A stretch of 8,340 bases of DNA, taken from contig JAJFHB010000205.1 in NCBI GenBank assembly GCA_021775795.1, positions 1 through 8,340 on the forward strand, read 5' to 3'. The DNA comes from Hyphomicrobiales bacterium (GTDB lineage: Bacteria > Pseudomonadota > Alphaproteobacteria > Rhizobiales > JAJFHB01). Shown here piece by piece: positions 1 through 6,721 of this stretch. The translations under genes and the position numbers were made by a program. The stretch's first letter is position 1. Each line of letters starts with the position of its first letter. Below the pieces are notes generated by a model that was not told where the DNA came from, did not search any database, and saw only the letters and a list, made by a program, of their open reading frames with translations.

Positions 1-1522
1 GAAGTCGCGAACGGCTTCCCTCTCTGTCAACATGCTGAAACTCACCTGCTCGGCCTTCGCGGCCGCCAAACAGCCCCCATGGCCCATGCGTGAACCGTTC
101 ACCGGCACCATTGAAGGTGCATGTATGACCGACAGGCTCGACAATTCGTTCAAGACCAAGCCCGCCGCGATGGCGTCCGGCACCGCCGGAATCTTCAACA
201 AACCCGTATGACCGCACCATTAACGGGTATTCCTGCTCAATCGACTCGACGGGAAGGTTGGATGTATTGGTGATGTGAACCTGAACACCGTCCTTGCCGT
301 CCTTGCTTGCCCGGCCACCAAATCCGCCCCCGATGGTTTCCAGATAAATGTACGATTCACCTGTGCGTGGATCTACGCCTGAGAACACGGCCGTTGTGTT
401 TGCGCCGTTCGCCGCAGCAACCGCCGCCTCGGGCCTGGCCGTGGCAAGCGCGCCCAAAATGACATCAATGATCCGCTGGCAGGTATTGGCACGTGCAGCA
501 ACCGGTGCCGGGAACACGGCATCCAGCAGGGTTCCTTTCTCAACCGTTATTCTTGGCACATCCAAAACACCCTGATTGTTGGGCACATCGGGGTCCAGAA
601 GGGCAATGAGCGTGTAGCAGACCGCCGCCTGCGTGGCGTTGAGAGTGACATTGATGTTTCCGGCAACCTGCGGTGCCGTGCCAGTGAAATCAAAATGAAT
701 TTCATCGCCGGAAATGGTGATTTCGACTTTGATCAGCACATCTTTTGTTTCGACACCATCATCATCCATCACATCTTCGAAACGATAGGTACCGTCCGGC
801 AGGCCGGCGATAGCCGTCCGCATGCGCCGCGAGGTCCGTTCAATGATCTGTTCAAAACATTCGCGCAACACCGGGATACCATAGTGAGAAATGATTTCCG
901 CCAGCCGTGTTGAGCCGAGGCGGCAAGAGGCAATCTGGGCGTAATAATCGCCACGCCGTTCGACCGGCACCCGCACGTTCAACAATATGAGATCCAACAG
1001 GTCTTCTTGCAGTTCTCCGCCCCTGAACAACCTGACGACGGGAACCCTGAGCCCTTCCTGGTAAATTTCTGTCATGCCCCCGGCCATGCTGCCAGGTACC
1101 GATCCGCCAATGTCGGCGTGGTGCGCGATATTGCACATGAAGGCGACCAGTTCGCCGTCATGAAACACCGGCATAGCCATGTTGATGTCCGGCAAATGCG
1201 TGCCACCGGCAACATGGGGGTCGTTGGCAATGAACATATCCCCGTCGTGGATGTTGCCACCGAATTTTTCCAGCACCGCCTGCATCAAGCCCCCCATCGA
1301 CGCCAAATGAATGGGCAATGAGGCATCGGCCTGAACGATCAGGCGCCCGGAGGGATCCATGATTGCTGTTGAGTGATCCCGCCTCTCCTTGATGTTGGTG
1401 GAATAAGCGCTCTTCATGAGAGCGACGAAGCTTTCGTCCGCTGCAGAACGCAGGGCATTGAACATGATTTCAAGCTTGACCGGATCGAGATCGATTGCCG
1501 GCGCCTTGGTTGAAACATTCAT
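1..1522 (-). CDS. hyuB: Hydantoinase B / oxoprolinase family subunit (HyuB), 3' end cut off by window
   Basis: This is the B (catalytic-side) subunit of an ATP-dependent hydantoinase/oxoprolinase-type enzyme, a cytoplasmic partner of the HyuA encoded just upstream. I translated 507 uninterrupted residues from the ATG at 1522. Family motifs are clear: NDPHVAGGTHLPD (residues 100-112), HHADIGG (134-140), DFTGTAPQVAGNIN (278-291), GGGFGGRASKDG (398-409) and GAGRHRGGLGL (447-457). The family usually runs about 520-590 residues, so only the C-terminal end lies outside the window. The start is fixed by AGGAGGT at 1537-1531, eight bases upstream, and by the ATGA overlap with the hyuA stop, which implies translational coupling. 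His109, Asp112 and His134 have the spacing of the metal site of the homologous acetone carboxylase subunit. The true substrate (hydantoin, N-methylhydantoin, 5-oxoproline, another lactam, or a carboxylation substrate) cannot be told from sequence. The family assignment is very secure. Confidence 0.95.
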   Translation of the reverse strand, partial: MNVSTKAPAIDLDPVKLEIMFNALRSAADESFVALMKSAYSTNIKERRDHSTAIMDPSGRLIVQADASLPIHLASMGGLMQAVLEKFGGNIHDGDMFIANDPHVAGGTHLPDINMAMPVFHDGELVAFMCNIAHHADIGGSVPGSMAGGMTEIYQEGLRVPVVRLFRGGELQEDLLDLILLNVRVPVERRGDYYAQIASCRLGSTRLAEIISHYGIPVLRECFEQIIERTSRRMRTAIAGLPDGTYRFEDVMDDDGVETKDVLIKVEITISGDEIHFDFTGTAPQVAGNINVTLNATQAAVCYTLIALLDPDVPNNQGVLDVPRITVEKGTLLDAVFPAPVAARANTCQRIIDVILGALATARPEAAVAAANGANTTAVFSGVDPRTGESYIYLETIGGGFGGRASKDGKDGVQVHITNTSNLPVESIEQEYPLMVRSYGFVEDSGGAGRHRGGLGLERIVEPVGHTCTFNGAGERFTHGPWGLFGGREGRAGEFQHVDREGSRSRL

Positions 1523-3597
1523 GAGATCTGACCTCCTTCGAGATCAACTGTAATCAGGAGATTCATGGAGGGTTCGACATGGAGTTGGTCGCCGGGAAAC
1601 AGAACAGTCGTCGTATCAAGCTGCTCGACGATGGCCGGGCCTGTGATGCTCATGCCATGCTTGAGGTTGTCCCGATCATAAACCGGAGTTTCGACAGGGG
1701 CCTCGTCGTCAAACCACACCTGACGGCTGCCAACAGGAACGGTTTTGCCAGCCACGTGCTCTGCTGGAGGTTGATCGGGAACACGCCCAAGACGGCCTGA
1801 TCCAACGACACGAATGTTGACAATTTCCACCGGCTCACCCTGAGAATGAAATCCATAGAGGCGCTCATGCACCTGGTGAAATGCTTCAATGACAGCACTC
1901 GCCCCGCCAGGATCCGCCAGGGTTCCCGGTTCGGACGCGGAAAACGCGACAGGAAGTTCAAAATTCTGGCCGACATAGCGTGCTTCCAGCGAGATCAACA
2001 ATCGCCTGTCAGGCTCGGCAACATCCTCGCTTTCAAACCAGGCTCGTGCCTCAACTGCAAGCTCTTCAAGCAACCCCGCAATGCGCGCGTATCCCTCCTC
2101 AGTCACCGGATACCGGCCTGACCTGACGAATTCTTCACGCAGGTCGGAAACGATCAGACCCTGAGCACACAGGATGCCCGGAGCTACCGGGATGATGATC
2201 TCCTTCATCCCCAGAACACGTGCCGTTTCTGCTGCATGCAAGGGCCCTGCCCCGCCAAATGCCATGAGAGAGTAATCTCGCGGATCAAGCCCGCGTTCGA
2301 CCGAGATCGTCCGGATAGCCCGGACCATGCTGGCAACGACAATACCAAGAATGCCGCGGGCAGATTGCTCGATGCTGAAACCAAGCTGGTCAGCAATCGG
2401 TGCAATTGCATCGCGCGCAGCCTCAGTATCCAATTCCATTCGGCCGCCTATCAGGCCTCCCGGCGACAACCGGCCAAGCACAAGGTTTGCATCTGAAACG
2501 GCTGCATCTTTACCGCCCTTACCGTAACAGGCCGGTCCCGGATCAGCACCAGCACTTGCCGGTCCCACCTTCAACAATCCGTCCTTGTCGAACCAGGCAA
2601 TCGACCCTCCCCCGGCTCCGACCGTGTTGATATCGACCATGGGCAGGCGCACAGGAAATCCGGCAACGTCCCGGTCCGTGCTGATGCCGGCGTCGTAGTC
2701 CCTGATAAGAGCCACGTCTGCACTTGTTCCCCCCATATCAAGGGTGACAACTCTGGGCCGGTTCACCTGTTTGGCGGTGTATACAGCGCCCACCGCCCCT
2801 GCGGCGGGGCCTGACAGGGCGGTCCGGATTGGAAATGCCTTGGCTGTATCGACAGACATCAATCCACCGCTCGATTGATAGATGCGCACCGGTGCTGTCG
2901 GGGCGAATTCTGCAATTCGCGACCTCAGGAAATCGAGATAATGGTTCATGACCGGTTGCAAATAGGCATTCAGAACGGTCGTCGAAAAGCGCTCAAACTC
3001 TCTGAACTCACGCCGCACTTCAGACGAGAGGGACACATGTAATTCCGGTAGCTTCTCGCGAAGCAGTTCGCCAATGCGGCGTTCATGGGCATCATTGACG
3101 AAGGCAAAAAGACAGCAAACCGCGCAGGCCTCTGCCCCGCTCTCCGCAACCGCTGCAATCGCATCTGTGAGGGTATCTTCATCGAGCGCCAAGACAGCCT
3201 CGCCGCGAGCATCAATGCGCTCACTGACCTCAAAGCGTCGTTCGCGCGGCACCAGCGGATCCGGCTGATCTTTTTGAAGCGAGAACATGTGCGGGCGGGT
3301 CTGGCGTCCGATTTCCAGAAGGTCCCGAAATCCGGCCGTCGTTATCATGGCAACCGAGCCGCCGCGACGCTGGATCAGCGCGTTTGTGGCCACTGTTGTG
3401 CCATGGCAGACCCGATCGATATCTGCCGACTCGATGGCAAGCGCTTCACACATCTCGGCCAGACCGGAAACGATGGCTTCACCGGGGTTGTGTGGAGTGG
3501 AGGGACGCTTGAAGTAGCGCAGCGAACCATCTGCAACCGACACCGCGAAGAAATCGGTGAAGGTGCCGCCAACGTCGACTCCGACCAGCCAGTTCAC
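1519..3597 (-). CDS. hyuA: Hydantoinase A / oxoprolinase family ATPase subunit (HyuA)
   Basis: This is the ATP-binding subunit of a hydantoinase/oxoprolinase-type amidohydrolase. The family activates the amide or lactam carbonyl by ATP-dependent phosphorylation. The protein is 692 residues from the GTG at 3597, the usual family length. Counting from that start, the N-terminal ASKHA-type ATPase signature DVGGTFTD is at 8-15 and HGTTVATNAL at 65-74. The main domain has LSGPAAGAVGA at 261-271, a second phosphate-binding signature DMGGTSAD at 287-294, TVGAGGGSIA at 325-334, GADPGPACYGKGG at 350-362 and FGGAGPLHA at 447-455. A C-terminal domain follows. An upstream ATG at 3675 would add 26 residues (rich in Asn, Tyr, Met and Arg) translated from the AT-rich promoter region. 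I reject it because GGAGG at 3609-3605 sits seven bases before the GTG and the family N-terminus begins there. The stop overlaps the hyuB start by ATGA. The gene is divergent from the molybdenum hydroxylase genes, suggesting a shared pathway. Substrate unknown. Confidence 0.94.
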   Translation of the reverse strand: MNWLVGVDVGGTFTDFFAVSVADGSLRYFKRPSTPHNPGEAIVSGLAEMCEALAIESADIDRVCHGTTVATNALIQRRGGSVAMITTAGFRDLLEIGRQTRPHMFSLQKDQPDPLVPRERRFEVSERIDARGEAVLALDEDTLTDAIAAVAESGAEACAVCCLFAFVNDAHERRIGELLREKLPELHVSLSSEVRREFREFERFSTTVLNAYLQPVMNHYLDFLRSRIAEFAPTAPVRIYQSSGGLMSVDTAKAFPIRTALSGPAAGAVGAVYTAKQVNRPRVVTLDMGGTSADVALIRDYDAGISTDRDVAGFPVRLPMVDINTVGAGGGSIAWFDKDGLLKVGPASAGADPGPACYGKGGKDAAVSDANLVLGRLSPGGLIGGRMELDTEAARDAIAPIADQLGFSIEQSARGILGIVVASMVRAIRTISVERGLDPRDYSLMAFGGAGPLHAAETARVLGMKEIIIPVAPGILCAQGLIVSDLREEFVRSGRYPVTEEGYARIAGLLEELAVEARAWFESEDVAEPDRRLLISLEARYVGQNFELPVAFSASEPGTLADPGGASAVIEAFHQVHERLYGFHSQGEPVEIVNIRVVGSGRLGRVPDQPPAEHVAGKTVPVGSRQVWFDDEAPVETPVYDRDNLKHGMSITGPAIVEQLDTTTVLFPGDQLHVEPSMNLLITVDLEGGQIS

Positions 3598-3604
3598 GTC
3601 TTCA

Positions 3605-3609
3605 CCTCC
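3605..3609 (-). promoter_or_regulatory. Ribosome binding site that sets the hyuA GTG start
   Basis: On the minus strand the sequence reads GGAGGTGAAGAC directly before GTG (3597-3595), leaving seven bases between GGAGG and the start codon. No comparable site precedes the ATG at 3675. This decides the hyuA start and leaves the promoter region free of coding sequence. Confidence 0.85.
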
Positions 3610-3627
3610 ATCACCCCGTCTATTAAA

Positions 3628-3649
3628 ATACATATTGTATATATTTACA
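3628..3649. promoter_or_regulatory. Palindromic candidate operator in the divergent promoters
   Basis: ATACA (3628-3632) and TGTAT (3636-3640) form a perfect 5-base inverted repeat around a 3-base spacer. The second arm also begins a looser dyad, TGTA at 3636-3639 with TACA at 3646-3649. GntR/FCD-type repressors, common beside catabolic operons, often bind TTGTATACAA-like dyads, so this is a plausible operator. No regulator gene lies in the window to support the assignment. Confidence 0.35.
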
Positions 3650-3663
3650 GGCATGTCTATAAC
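3635..3663 (+). promoter_or_regulatory. Candidate sigma70-type promoter for the molybdenum hydroxylase operon
   Basis: TTGTAT at 3635-3640 can serve as a -35 box and TATAAC at 3658-3663 as a -10 box, with an ideal 17-base spacer. Transcription would start near 3670 and give a leader of about 50 bases to the ATG at 3722. The prediction is by eye; AT-rich DNA yields such matches by chance, so confidence is moderate. Confidence 0.45.
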
Positions 3664-3665
3664 AA
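3638..3665 (-). promoter_or_regulatory. Candidate promoter for hyuAB
   Basis: On the minus strand TTGTTA (3665-3660) and TATATA (3643-3638) are 16 bases apart; TATACA (3641-3636) with an 18-base gap is an alternative -10. The boxes interleave with those of the opposite promoter, so the two polymerases would compete or be controlled together. Prediction by eye. Confidence 0.35.
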
Positions 3666-3705
3666 AACTTGCCAACTAGGCTGAACGGCCAGGGATAAGG
3701 GGCAA

Positions 3706-3712
3706 GGGGGAG
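3706..3712 (+). promoter_or_regulatory. Ribosome binding site of the large-subunit gene
   Basis: GGGGGAG ends nine bases before the ATG at 3722. The next in-frame ATG at 3782 (residue 21) has no such site, which supports the first ATG as the start. Confidence 0.55.
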
Positions 3713-3721
3713 TTCCGCTGC

Positions 3722-6721
3722 ATGCCAGAATTTGTCTTGCCGGAGGAGATCCGCGAGGGCGATACCCACGTCGGACGACGCATGTTGCGCATCGAAGATC
3801 GCTCTTTGCTTCGCGGTGAAGGACAGTTTGTTGACGACGTGCCGGTCAAGAAGGGAACGTTGCAGGCAGCGTTCCTTCGCTCACCCCATGCACATGCGGA
3901 AATTGTCAGTATCGATACATCCGAGGCCGAAAAGCTGCCTGGAGTATTTGCGGTCCTGACCGGCAGAGAAGCCGCCGAACAGACAGATCCCCTGATAGTC
4001 GGCTTTGAAAATCCGATCGACTATTACGGCATTGCCGTCGACAAGGTGCGTTATGTCGGCGAACCAGTGGTCGCCATTGCAGCGGTCGACCGCTATCGCG
4101 CCGAAGATGCGCTCGAGTTGATCAAGGTTGTATACAATGTTCTTGCCGCCGCCATCGACCCGGTAGAGGCGGCCAGCGAAGACGCACCTCTTCTTCATCC
4201 CCGCTCAGATTCCAACTGCGTATCAAAACGCAATTTCGTTCATGGTCATCCAGACAAGGCATTCGCGGATGCAGAGCATACGACCGAACTGACAGTGCGC
4301 TATCCGCGCAACTCAATCACGCCGATGGAAACCTACGCGGTCATATCCGAGCACAATGAGGAAACCGGCGGCTTCGATGTGCTCTCGAATTTTCAGGGGC
4401 CCTTTTCCGTCCACACGGTCATGGCGCTTGCGTTGCGCATCCGAACTGCAGCGCTGCGTCACCGCAGCCCGAAGAACTCGGGCGGAAGCTTCGGCTCAAA
4501 GCTTGTCATTTTTCCTTACATCGTTGTGCTCTGTGTCCTGGCCCGCAAGGCGCGGCGACCTGTCAAATGGATCGAGGACCGCCTTGAGCATCTCTCCGCC
4601 GCCAGCGTTGCACCCAATCGGGTGACCCGGACGGAGGCTGCTTATAACAGCGACGGAATTGTCACGGCCCTCAGGCTTACCCACTGGGATGATCACGGTG
4701 CTTACCTGCGCGCACCAATGCCGGCGCCGATCTATCGCATGCATGGGGTGTCTACCAACGGCTACAACATCCGCAATCTTGAAGTCACCAACCACATCAT
4801 GATGACCAACAAATGCCCGACCGGTGCGGTGCGGGGATTTGGCGGACCGCAGCTCTATTTCGCGGTCGAGCGCATGATGCACAAGATCTCCACCGAGCTT
4901 GGCATTGATCCGCTCGATTTGATGCAGCGGAATATGATCAAGGCGGATCAGTTCCCTTACAAGGCAATTGCTGGTGCCTTGCTTGATTCAGGCGACTATC
5001 TCAAGACCATCGAGGAAACAGTCTCTGAAGGCGGCCTGGACGCCCTTCGTCAGCGCCGCGATGAAGCGCGCGCCCAGGGCAGATTATACGGCATCGGTTT
5101 CGCGGCATGTGTTGAACCGAGCCAGTCAAACATGGGTTACATTTCAACCCTCAAGACCGGCATGGAACGCGAGCGCGCCGGACCCAAGGACGGTGCTGTT
5201 GCATCGGTCACGGTCTCAGTGGATGCGCTCGGTTCAGTGAATGTCATCGGCGATTCGGTTCCCCAGGGTCAGGGCCACCAGACAGCGCTTTCTCAGATCG
5301 TTGCCGATCAGCTCGGCCTCGAGCCAAACGACATCGTGGTCTCGCTTGACACGGATACCGCCAAGGACGGCTGGTCCATTGCCGCTGGCAATTATTCCTG
5401 CCGCTTCGCTCCGGCTTCTGCGAGTGCTGCCCACCAGGCTGCCTTCCGGGTGCGCGAAAAAATGGCGCGGATTGCAGCCTTACGTTTGAATGTGCCCCCA
5501 GGCGACATTGAATTCTCAGGCGGCAAGATTCATGCAGCAAACAACAAGGATAACGCCATTCCATTCTACCGTGTTGGTGGACTGGCCCATTGGTCTCCTT
5601 CAAGCCTGCCCGACGACGTCGAACCCGGCATTCGCGAAACCTCCATGTGGAATGCGCCGGAACTGACACCGACAACCGCAAATGACGAAATCAATACATC
5701 ACTTGCCTATGGCTTCGGCTTCGACTTTTGCGGTGTCGAAATCGACCGAGACACAGGCGTTGTTCGTGTTGACCGCTACGTGTCAGCCCATGACTGCGGC
5801 ACTATTCTCAATCCCGGCCTCGCCGAAGGCCAGATCAGGGGGTCGTGGGCATCAGCCTGGGGCGCAACTTTCCTTGAGGAGTTCTGCTACGACGACGATG
5901 GCGCTTTCCGCTCCGGCAGCTTTGCCGAATACCTCGTGCCAACCGCCACCGAGTTGCCGGATTTCCAGCTTGTCCACCCGACCCCTCACCCCTCCCCCTA
6001 TACCCGCCTGGGTGCCAAGGGGATTGCTGAGGGCAACCAGTACACAACACCGGTTTGCGTCGCCAACGCTGTTGCTGACGCCCTTGGCATCGAGGATATC
6101 CAGCTTCCGCTGAAGCCCGCAAAAGTCTTGCAGTGGATGCAGGTCGCCGAGCCGGCGCCGTCACAAGGCGGGACAACGGCAATCGCGATCGAAGGCAAAA
6201 GCTCCGCCATCGACGGCAGCGGCGACATGCATGTACCGGCATCGCCACAAGAGGTCTGGGATCTGCTGTTGGACCCCGATCAGATGGCCCGCTTGATACC
6301 CGGATGCGAACGCCTTGAACAAAGTGGTGATGGCCGCTTCAACGGCACCGTGATGCTCGGGGTCGGCCCTGTAAAAGGGCGGTTCGAAGTGGCTATCGAA
6401 TTGACTGACCTGGACGAACCTCGCCGCGCGACACTGACCGGTACAGCCGATGGCCCCCTTGGCTCATCAAGAGGACAAGGATCATTCGTGATTGAGCCGG
6501 ATGAGACAGGCTCAACGGTCAGATACGACTACACGGTCGAGCTTTCCGGCAAGATTGCAGCGGTAGGCGGTCGACTGATCAAGGGCGCAGCGCGACAGCT
6601 TATTGACCGCTTTATGCGCTCGCTGGTGAAACAGGCAGGTGGCGGTACCGAATCCGAACCCGGGCCACAGCGTTCCGGGTTCTTAGGCTGGCTTCGACGG
6701 ATTTTCGGAGGGCGCCCATGA
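3722..6721 (+). CDS. Molybdenum hydroxylase large subunit (XDH/CoxL family) fused to a C-terminal CoxG-like SRPBCC domain
   Basis: This is the 999-residue molybdopterin-binding catalytic subunit of a xanthine dehydrogenase-family hydroxylase, which inserts water-derived oxygen into a C-H bond and sends electrons to the FeS subunit. It has an N-terminal hammerhead domain (about 28-150), then the Mo-cofactor domains (about 165-800) with NFQGP at 223-227, GGSFGSK at 254-260, the active-site loop AVRGFGGPQ at 369-377, QGQGHQT at 515-521, and the probable catalytic base Glu770 in GIAEGN. There is no CSFR loop of form I CO dehydrogenase. Leu261 replaces the purine-binding Glu of bovine xanthine dehydrogenase, while Arg339, Arg371 and Phe373 match its substrate-site residues. 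A linker (about 806-830) leads to a CoxG/SRPBCC domain (about 831-970) and a Trp/Arg-rich tail (985-998). Usual family length is about 750-810, so the extra 190 residues are a genuine in-frame fusion. No signal peptide is visible; it should be cytoplasmic, perhaps membrane-associated. The family is secure; the substrate is unknown, with aromatic heterocycles favoured. Confidence 0.95.
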   Translation: MPEFVLPEEIREGDTHVGRRMLRIEDRSLLRGEGQFVDDVPVKKGTLQAAFLRSPHAHAEIVSIDTSEAEKLPGVFAVLTGREAAEQTDPLIVGFENPIDYYGIAVDKVRYVGEPVVAIAAVDRYRAEDALELIKVVYNVLAAAIDPVEAASEDAPLLHPRSDSNCVSKRNFVHGHPDKAFADAEHTTELTVRYPRNSITPMETYAVISEHNEETGGFDVLSNFQGPFSVHTVMALALRIRTAALRHRSPKNSGGSFGSKLVIFPYIVVLCVLARKARRPVKWIEDRLEHLSAASVAPNRVTRTEAAYNSDGIVTALRLTHWDDHGAYLRAPMPAPIYRMHGVSTNGYNIRNLEVTNHIMMTNKCPTGAVRGFGGPQLYFAVERMMHKISTELGIDPLDLMQRNMIKADQFPYKAIAGALLDSGDYLKTIEETVSEGGLDALRQRRDEARAQGRLYGIGFAACVEPSQSNMGYISTLKTGMERERAGPKDGAVASVTVSVDALGSVNVIGDSVPQGQGHQTALSQIVADQLGLEPNDIVVSLDTDTAKDGWSIAAGNYSCRFAPASASAAHQAAFRVREKMARIAALRLNVPPGDIEFSGGKIHAANNKDNAIPFYRVGGLAHWSPSSLPDDVEPGIRETSMWNAPELTPTTANDEINTSLAYGFGFDFCGVEIDRDTGVVRVDRYVSAHDCGTILNPGLAEGQIRGSWASAWGATFLEEFCYDDDGAFRSGSFAEYLVPTATELPDFQLVHPTPHPSPYTRLGAKGIAEGNQYTTPVCVANAVADALGIEDIQLPLKPAKVLQWMQVAEPAPSQGGTTAIAIEGKSSAIDGSGDMHVPASPQEVWDLLLDPDQMARLIPGCERLEQSGDGRFNGTVMLGVGPVKGRFEVAIELTDLDEPRRATLTGTADGPLGSSRGQGSFVIEPDETGSTVRYDYTVELSGKIAAVGGRLIKGAARQLIDRFMRSLVKQAGGGTESEPGPQRSGFLGWLRRIFGGRP
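6212..6631 (+). other. CoxG-like SRPBCC domain within the large-subunit gene
   Basis: Residues 831-970 of the large subunit read as a complete CoxG domain. It opens with a GSGDMHVPASPQEVWDLL start, followed by IPGCERLE (859-866), a VGPVKGRFEV strand (881-890), a Gly-rich TADGPLGSSRGQG turn (908-920), and a closing helix around GGRLIKGAARQLIDRF (949-964). In CO-oxidising bacteria CoxG is a separate protein that recruits CO dehydrogenase to the cytoplasmic membrane and links it to quinone. Here it should stay attached to the catalytic subunit. Confidence 0.88.

Larger units (their letters stand above)
3598..3721. promoter_or_regulatory. Divergent promoter region between hyuA and the molybdenum hydroxylase operon
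   Basis: This 124-base stretch is the only non-coding DNA of note in the window. Its centre, about 3621-3670, is strikingly AT-rich against GC-rich genes on either side. It contains a candidate promoter on each strand and a palindromic element between them, described separately. Leaders would be short, about 40-50 bases, with no visible riboswitch-like structure. Confidence 0.75.

Noticed and set aside
348..1321. Several short open frames on both strands within the hyuB region
   Set aside because: The minus-strand HyuB frame is open across the whole stretch with conserved motifs; the small frames match nothing recognisable.
3085..3684. Plus-strand open frame of 199 codons opposite hyuA
   Set aside because: It lies antisense to well-conserved HyuA coding sequence, has no recognisable domain, and is a typical shadow frame of GC-rich DNA.
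3722..6721. Annotation as aerobic carbon monoxide dehydrogenase
   Set aside because: The form I active-site Cys loop (CSFR) is absent and replaced by AVRGFGG. The CoxG domain alone does not prove CO oxidation, because CoxG-like proteins accompany other hydroxylases.
3722..6721. Frameshift or assembly error creating the CoxL-CoxG fusion
   Set aside because: The reading frame is continuous through the linker, both domains are complete, and no separate start with a ribosome site is seen before the CoxG part.
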